From NCBI RefSeq assembly GCF_003385235.1, contig NZ_PQIA01000102.1, positions 1-34,523 of the forward strand: DNA of 34,523 bases. Reading direction: 5' to 3'. The notes under the pieces were generated by a model. It did not search any database and had not been told where the DNA came from. It saw only the letters and a program-made list of their open reading frames with translations. Positions 31,545-34,523 of the stretch are shown here, piece after piece. Source of the stretch: Amycolatopsis circi (lineage in GTDB: Bacteria; Actinomycetota; Actinomycetes; Mycobacteriales; Pseudonocardiaceae). The position numbers and the translations under genes were made by a program. Position 1 is the stretch's first letter. Each line of letters starts with the position of its first letter.

Positions 31545-34508
31545 TCAGCCCGTGTTGGCGCTCTTGCGCGAATCAGCGTTGGCGGGCGGTGCGCTGGCCG
31601 CGGTTCCGGCGGGCTGGTTGCCCGGAAGCGGCGTGTTGTCGCGCAACGCGTCGAAGAGGCTCTTGGTCTTTTCCTGGAGCAGCACTTCGTTGCCGCGCTT
31701 GTTCGGCAGGCCGACGGTGGGCACGGTCAGGAAGTTGATGTTGGCCGGGTCGAGGCCGCGCATCGACTGGGCGAGCGTCATCATCTGCTGCACGCCGAGG
31801 TTGTCCCCGAACGTGGCGTGCGCGAACGCGGTGATGAAGCCGGACAATTTGCCTGGATCCAGCACGACATCCGAAGACATGACCTTCTTGAGCAGCGCCC
31901 CGATGAACGCCTGCTGCCGCTTGATCCGGCCGTAGTCCGAGGTCGGGTCGCCGATGACGTGCCGGGCGCGCACGTAACTCAGCGCCTGGTCGCCGGAAAT
32001 GGTCACGTCGCCGGTTTCGGTCAGCACCTTGCCGAGCGTGGTGTCGTCGATCGGCTTCTCGTTGTGCACGGTCACGCCGTGCACCGCGTCGACCATTTCC
32101 TTGAACCCGTTGAAGTCGATGCCGACGAAGTGGTTGATCCGCAGGCCGGTGATCTTCTGGATCACTTTCGTCATGCATTGCGGCCCGCCGACCGCGTAGG
32201 CCGTGTTGAGCTTGGCGATCTTCTGCTCGCGCACGATCTCGTCGGTAGTCTGCGATTTGGCCGGATCCCACCGGTTGCAGTCGGGCCGGTCGATTTCGAG
32301 GTCCCGGGGGAACGAAACGACGACGACCCGCTTCCGGTCCGCGGGAACGTGCGCCACCATCACCGTGTCCGACCGCGCGCCCGGGATATTCGCCGCGTCC
32401 CCGACGTTTTCCTCGGACGAGGCCCCGTCCCGGGAGTCGGAGCCGACCATGAGGAAGTTCTCGTCGTTGGCCTGCGCGTCGGCGTTCTGGATGTCGGAAG
32501 AGTTCTCGTCCAGCGCGGAAACCTCGGTGAACTTGGCGTCAAACCACGTGACCGCACCCCACGCGACTCCCGTGCCGACGAAGATGAGCACGGCGACCAC
32601 GATCAACGCGATCCGCCCGATCCGGATATTGCGCTCGATATGCCGCTGCTTTTTCTCCTGCAGCCGAGTCTGCTCGGACTGCTCAGCGGGTTCTTCTTCC
32701 TCTTCTTTGTCCAGCAATACGACCCGCTGCAACGCGGTACGGGTCTGCTCGAACAACGCCATCGACCGGGTAGTGAGCCGTTCCCGCCGTTCGCGGCGCT
32801 TAGCCTCTTCCGCCGCCGCGTCGTCGTGCGCGGCCGAGAACCGGGCGAGACTGTGATCGATCTTGCGACGGTACTGAGTCGCCTCGTCGATCACCTCCAT
32901 CTCGTCGGTCATGGTGAGCGGATCCATCTCAGCGCGCACCGCCGCGGCCGACTTCGCCGGAGCACGCCGAGGCCGCTTGCCGTTCGGCCCCTCGACGGCC
33001 GGGCTCAGCTGCGTGCGCTCAGGATCAGCGTCGAGCTTGGCCGCCGGGCTGAGCTGAGTCTGCTCCGGGTCGGCGGCTGGATTGAGATTAAGGCCCTTGA
33101 CCGGCGTGAACTGCGTCCGGTCAGCAGCACTGGTCTGGGGCTGGTTCCCGTCCAGAACCGGGCTGAGCTGGGTCCGCTCGCCTTCCGCCTCTGGACCAGC
33201 TGGCGGCCGGACGCCGTTGGGCACGGGCCTGCGCCGCGGCCGTCCGCCGTTGGGTACGGGGCTGCCGCCCTCCGCCGGATCGCCCTGGGGATGTCCGCCA
33301 TCCACCGCGGGCCCGCCCTGGGGACGTCCGCCTTCCACCGCAGGGCCGCCCTGGGCACGCCTGCCTTCCACCGCTGGCCCGCCGTCGGCCGGGGAATTGC
33401 GCCGCGGACGTTCGCCATCCAGGTCACCGTCCAGCGCCGGGCTGAACTGAGTCTGCTCAAGCCCCTGAACCGCGCCCGCCGCGCGCCCCCGCGGACCACG
33501 ACGCGGCCCCGGAGCCTGCCCGTGAGGCCCTTCGATCCCCGGCCCAGGCTTGCCCCGCAACCGATCCGGCTCGAGTGCCGGACTCAGCTGAGTCCGCTCG
33601 TCCTCAGCCTCGGCCGGAACACCGTCTATGCTCCCCGGCCCACCGGGACGGCGCCCCCCTGGGCCAGGACCTGCCATCCGTCGGCCAGGCACCCGGTGCC
33701 CGCCGGAATCCTGTCCAGCCGCTTGCTGGCTGTCGGCATTGAGCCCGCCCGGTGTCGCCGCCGAGTCGGGACCCGTCGGTTGCCCAGCGGATTCAGGCCC
33801 TGGTGCCCGACGCCTCGCCGGGCCGGGCATTCGCGGTCCGCCCGCTTCCGGGCCAGGTACCCGGTGCCCGCCGGAGTCTTGACCGTTCTGCCGTTGCCCA
33901 ACGGAGTCGGCGGCCCTCCGTTGCTCGTCAGGACCGAACCCGCCGGGCACGTCAGGAGCAGCTAGCCAATGTTCGTCGGATTCGTGTCCGCCGGGCCCCC
34001 GTTGCGCTGCAGAGCTGGGTCCAGCTGGTCGTTGTTCGTCGGATTCGAGCCCGCCAGGCATCCGTTGCGCTGCCGAGCCGGGACCGGCCATCGGTTGCCC
34101 AGCTGCCCGCGGTCCGGCAGGGCCAGCCATTCGCTGTCCGTCGACCTCCGGACCAGGCAGCTGATGCCCGCCAGAATCCGGCCCTGGCATCCGCTGCCCA
34201 GGAGCGTTCTCCGCACCGTGCGGCCGCCGAGGCCCAGGCGGCTCCGGGGAAACCGGAACTCCGCCACCCTGCCGAGGCCGCGGCGGAAGCCCATCCGCCC
34301 GCCGACGCCGAGGCCGCATCCCAGGTTCCGGAGAACTCAAGTCCGGCTCGGCACTCCCCGGCCGCCCACCATCGTCCGCGGGCCCGACCTCGGCGATCTC
34401 CTGGCCACTGACCGCGCGCCGCCGCCGCGGTTCTCCCGGCGGCCCGCCAGGACCAGGCCGATCTTCAGGCCCGTCAACCCGACCGCCACCCGGCCCCATC
34501 GGACGCAC
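31545..34508 (-). CDS. LCP-family cell-wall glycopolymer ligase with a very long N-terminal tail
   Basis: A 987-residue protein from GTG 34508; the frame stays open to the right edge, so the true start may lie outside, or at ATG 34499. The tail (about 1-625) is low-complexity Pro/Gly/Arg, with six TQ(L/F)(S/T)P motifs at Thr306, 353, 446, 465, 484 and 499 and a Glu-rich coiled stretch. One membrane helix spans about 629-651. The LytR-CpsA-Psr domain follows (about 684-880): VGSDSRD, GARSDTVMV, VVSFPRDLEI, IDFNGFKEMVDA and YVRARH with the RIKRQQ region. LCP enzymes attach polymers such as arabinogalactan to peptidoglycan. From memory, Rv0822c occupies this place in M. tuberculosis with a shorter tail. 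Confidence 0.9.
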   Translation of the reverse strand: MRPMGPGGGRVDGPEDRPGPGGPPGEPRRRRAVSGQEIAEVGPADDGGRPGSAEPDLSSPEPGMRPRRRRADGLPPRPRQGGGVPVSPEPPGPRRPHGAENAPGQRMPGPDSGGHQLPGPEVDGQRMAGPAGPRAAGQPMAGPGSAAQRMPGGLESDEQRPAGPSSAAQRGPGGHESDEHWLAAPDVPGGFGPDEQRRAADSVGQRQNGQDSGGHRVPGPEAGGPRMPGPARRRAPGPESAGQPTGPDSAATPGGLNADSQQAAGQDSGGHRVPGRRMAGPGPGGRRPGGPGSIDGVPAEAEDERTQLSPALEPDRLRGKPGPGIEGPHGQAPGPRRGPRGRAAGAVQGLEQTQFSPALDGDLDGERPRRNSPADGGPAVEGRRAQGGPAVEGGRPQGGPAVDGGHPQGDPAEGGSPVPNGGRPRRRPVPNGVRPPAGPEAEGERTQLSPVLDGNQPQTSAADRTQFTPVKGLNLNPAADPEQTQLSPAAKLDADPERTQLSPAVEGPNGKRPRRAPAKSAAAVRAEMDPLTMTDEMEVIDEATQYRRKIDHSLARFSAAHDDAAAEEAKRRERRERLTTRSMALFEQTRTALQRVVLLDKEEEEEPAEQSEQTRLQEKKQRHIERNIRIGRIALIVVAVLIFVGTGVAWGAVTWFDAKFTEVSALDENSSDIQNADAQANDENFLMVGSDSRDGASSEENVGDAANIPGARSDTVMVAHVPADRKRVVVVSFPRDLEIDRPDCNRWDPAKSQTTDEIVREQKIAKLNTAYAVGGPQCMTKVIQKITGLRINHFVGIDFNGFKEMVDAVHGVTVHNEKPIDDTTLGKVLTETGDVTISGDQALSYVRARHVIGDPTSDYGRIKRQQAFIGALLKKVMSSDVVLDPGKLSGFITAFAHATFGDNLGVQQMMTLAQSMRGLDPANINFLTVPTVGLPNKRGNEVLLQEKTKSLFDALRDNTPLPGNQPAGTAASAPPANADSRKSANTG
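33010..33605 (-). repeat. Six TQ(L/F)(S/T)P motifs encoded in the LCP tail
   Basis: The protein repeats (E/D)-(R/Q)-T-Q-(L/F)-(S/T)-P at Thr306, 353, 446, 465, 484 and 499, encoded from about 33605 down to 33010. The acidic residue before Thr-Gln and a hydrophobic residue after it recur each time, while the intervening sequence varies, so selection on the motif is likely. Confidence 0.8.
33285..33383 (-). repeat. Three 33-bp tandem units in the LCP tail
   Basis: Residues 376-386, 387-397 and 398-408 read GGPAVEGRRAQ, GGPAVEGGRPQ and GGPAVDGGHPQ, and a decayed fourth copy begins GDPAEGG. The DNA units are similar and likely vary in number among strains. Confidence 0.75.
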
Positions 34509-34523
34509 CCCAGGCTCGGCGAC

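Noticed and set aside
31818..33965. 715-codon plus-strand frame opposite the LCP gene
   Set aside because: Mirror of the repeat-rich LCP tail; no start signals or motifs.
33285..34300. Repeats in the LCP tail as a CRISPR array
   Set aside because: Units are in-frame, adjacent without spacers of constant length, and encode Pro/Gly-rich protein.

Overview
The window is high-GC DNA with GTG starts, many 1-4 base stop/start overlaps and several genes that appear to begin with no leader, which is typical of an actinomycete. Gene content and order fit a Pseudonocardiales genome, probably Amycolatopsis or a close relative: mycothiol synthase, GlnR, a DUF3073 protein, LmeA, an RsiG-type anti-sigma factor and an LCP wall ligase are all present. 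From memory, the backbone (purF, purM, DUF3073, ygfZ, pabC, nitrobindin, rhodanese/sseC, thiX, lmeA, glnR, mshD, pst, phoU, LCP) follows the Mycobacterium tuberculosis Rv0808-Rv0822c order, with lineage-specific blocks inserted between these genes.

Left part (1-12.6 kb): purF and purM, then the ribosome-rescue factor arfB. An accessory block follows. It holds a cytochrome P450 broken by two one-base deletions, a GNAT acetyltransferase and a Gfo/Idh/MocA oxidoreductase. Next is a complete B12 uptake operon: a cobalamin riboswitch, a membrane-anchored transcobalamin-like (DUF4430) protein, EcfT, a fused double EcfA and an S component. A decayed alpha/beta hydrolase, a 3-hydroxyacyl-CoA dehydrogenase and DUF3073 close this part.

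Middle (12.6-21.3 kb): a conserved unknown protein; an operon of ygfZ, an rsiG-like c-di-GMP-binding anti-sigma gene and an asparaginase; and pabC, divergent from ygfZ across only 31 bp. A leftward set follows: an MFS exporter behind a near-perfect SoxR box, a 32-residue membrane miniprotein, nitrobindin, pxpB, pxpC and a ParB-like protein. These may share one transcript.

Right part (21.3-34.5 kb): a sulfur operon (DUF4395, thiosulfate sulfurtransferase, sseC) headed by a 32-codon leaderless leader peptide of the cysteine-attenuation type; then lmeA and thiX, glnR and mshD. The phosphate regulon is pstSCAB facing phoU. Both pstS and phoU promoters carry a PHO box exactly 27 bp upstream of a TAG(T/G)GT -10 element. 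The window ends in a very long LCP protein whose cytoplasmic tail repeats a TQ(L/F)(S/T)P motif six times.

The signals most worth following are the cysteine leader, the paired PHO boxes, the SoxR box, the B12 riboswitch with its transcobalamin-like protein, the RsiG homologue with one altered ligand residue, and the TQ repeats of the LCP protein. No CRISPR array, rRNA, tRNA, transposase or prophage gene was seen.
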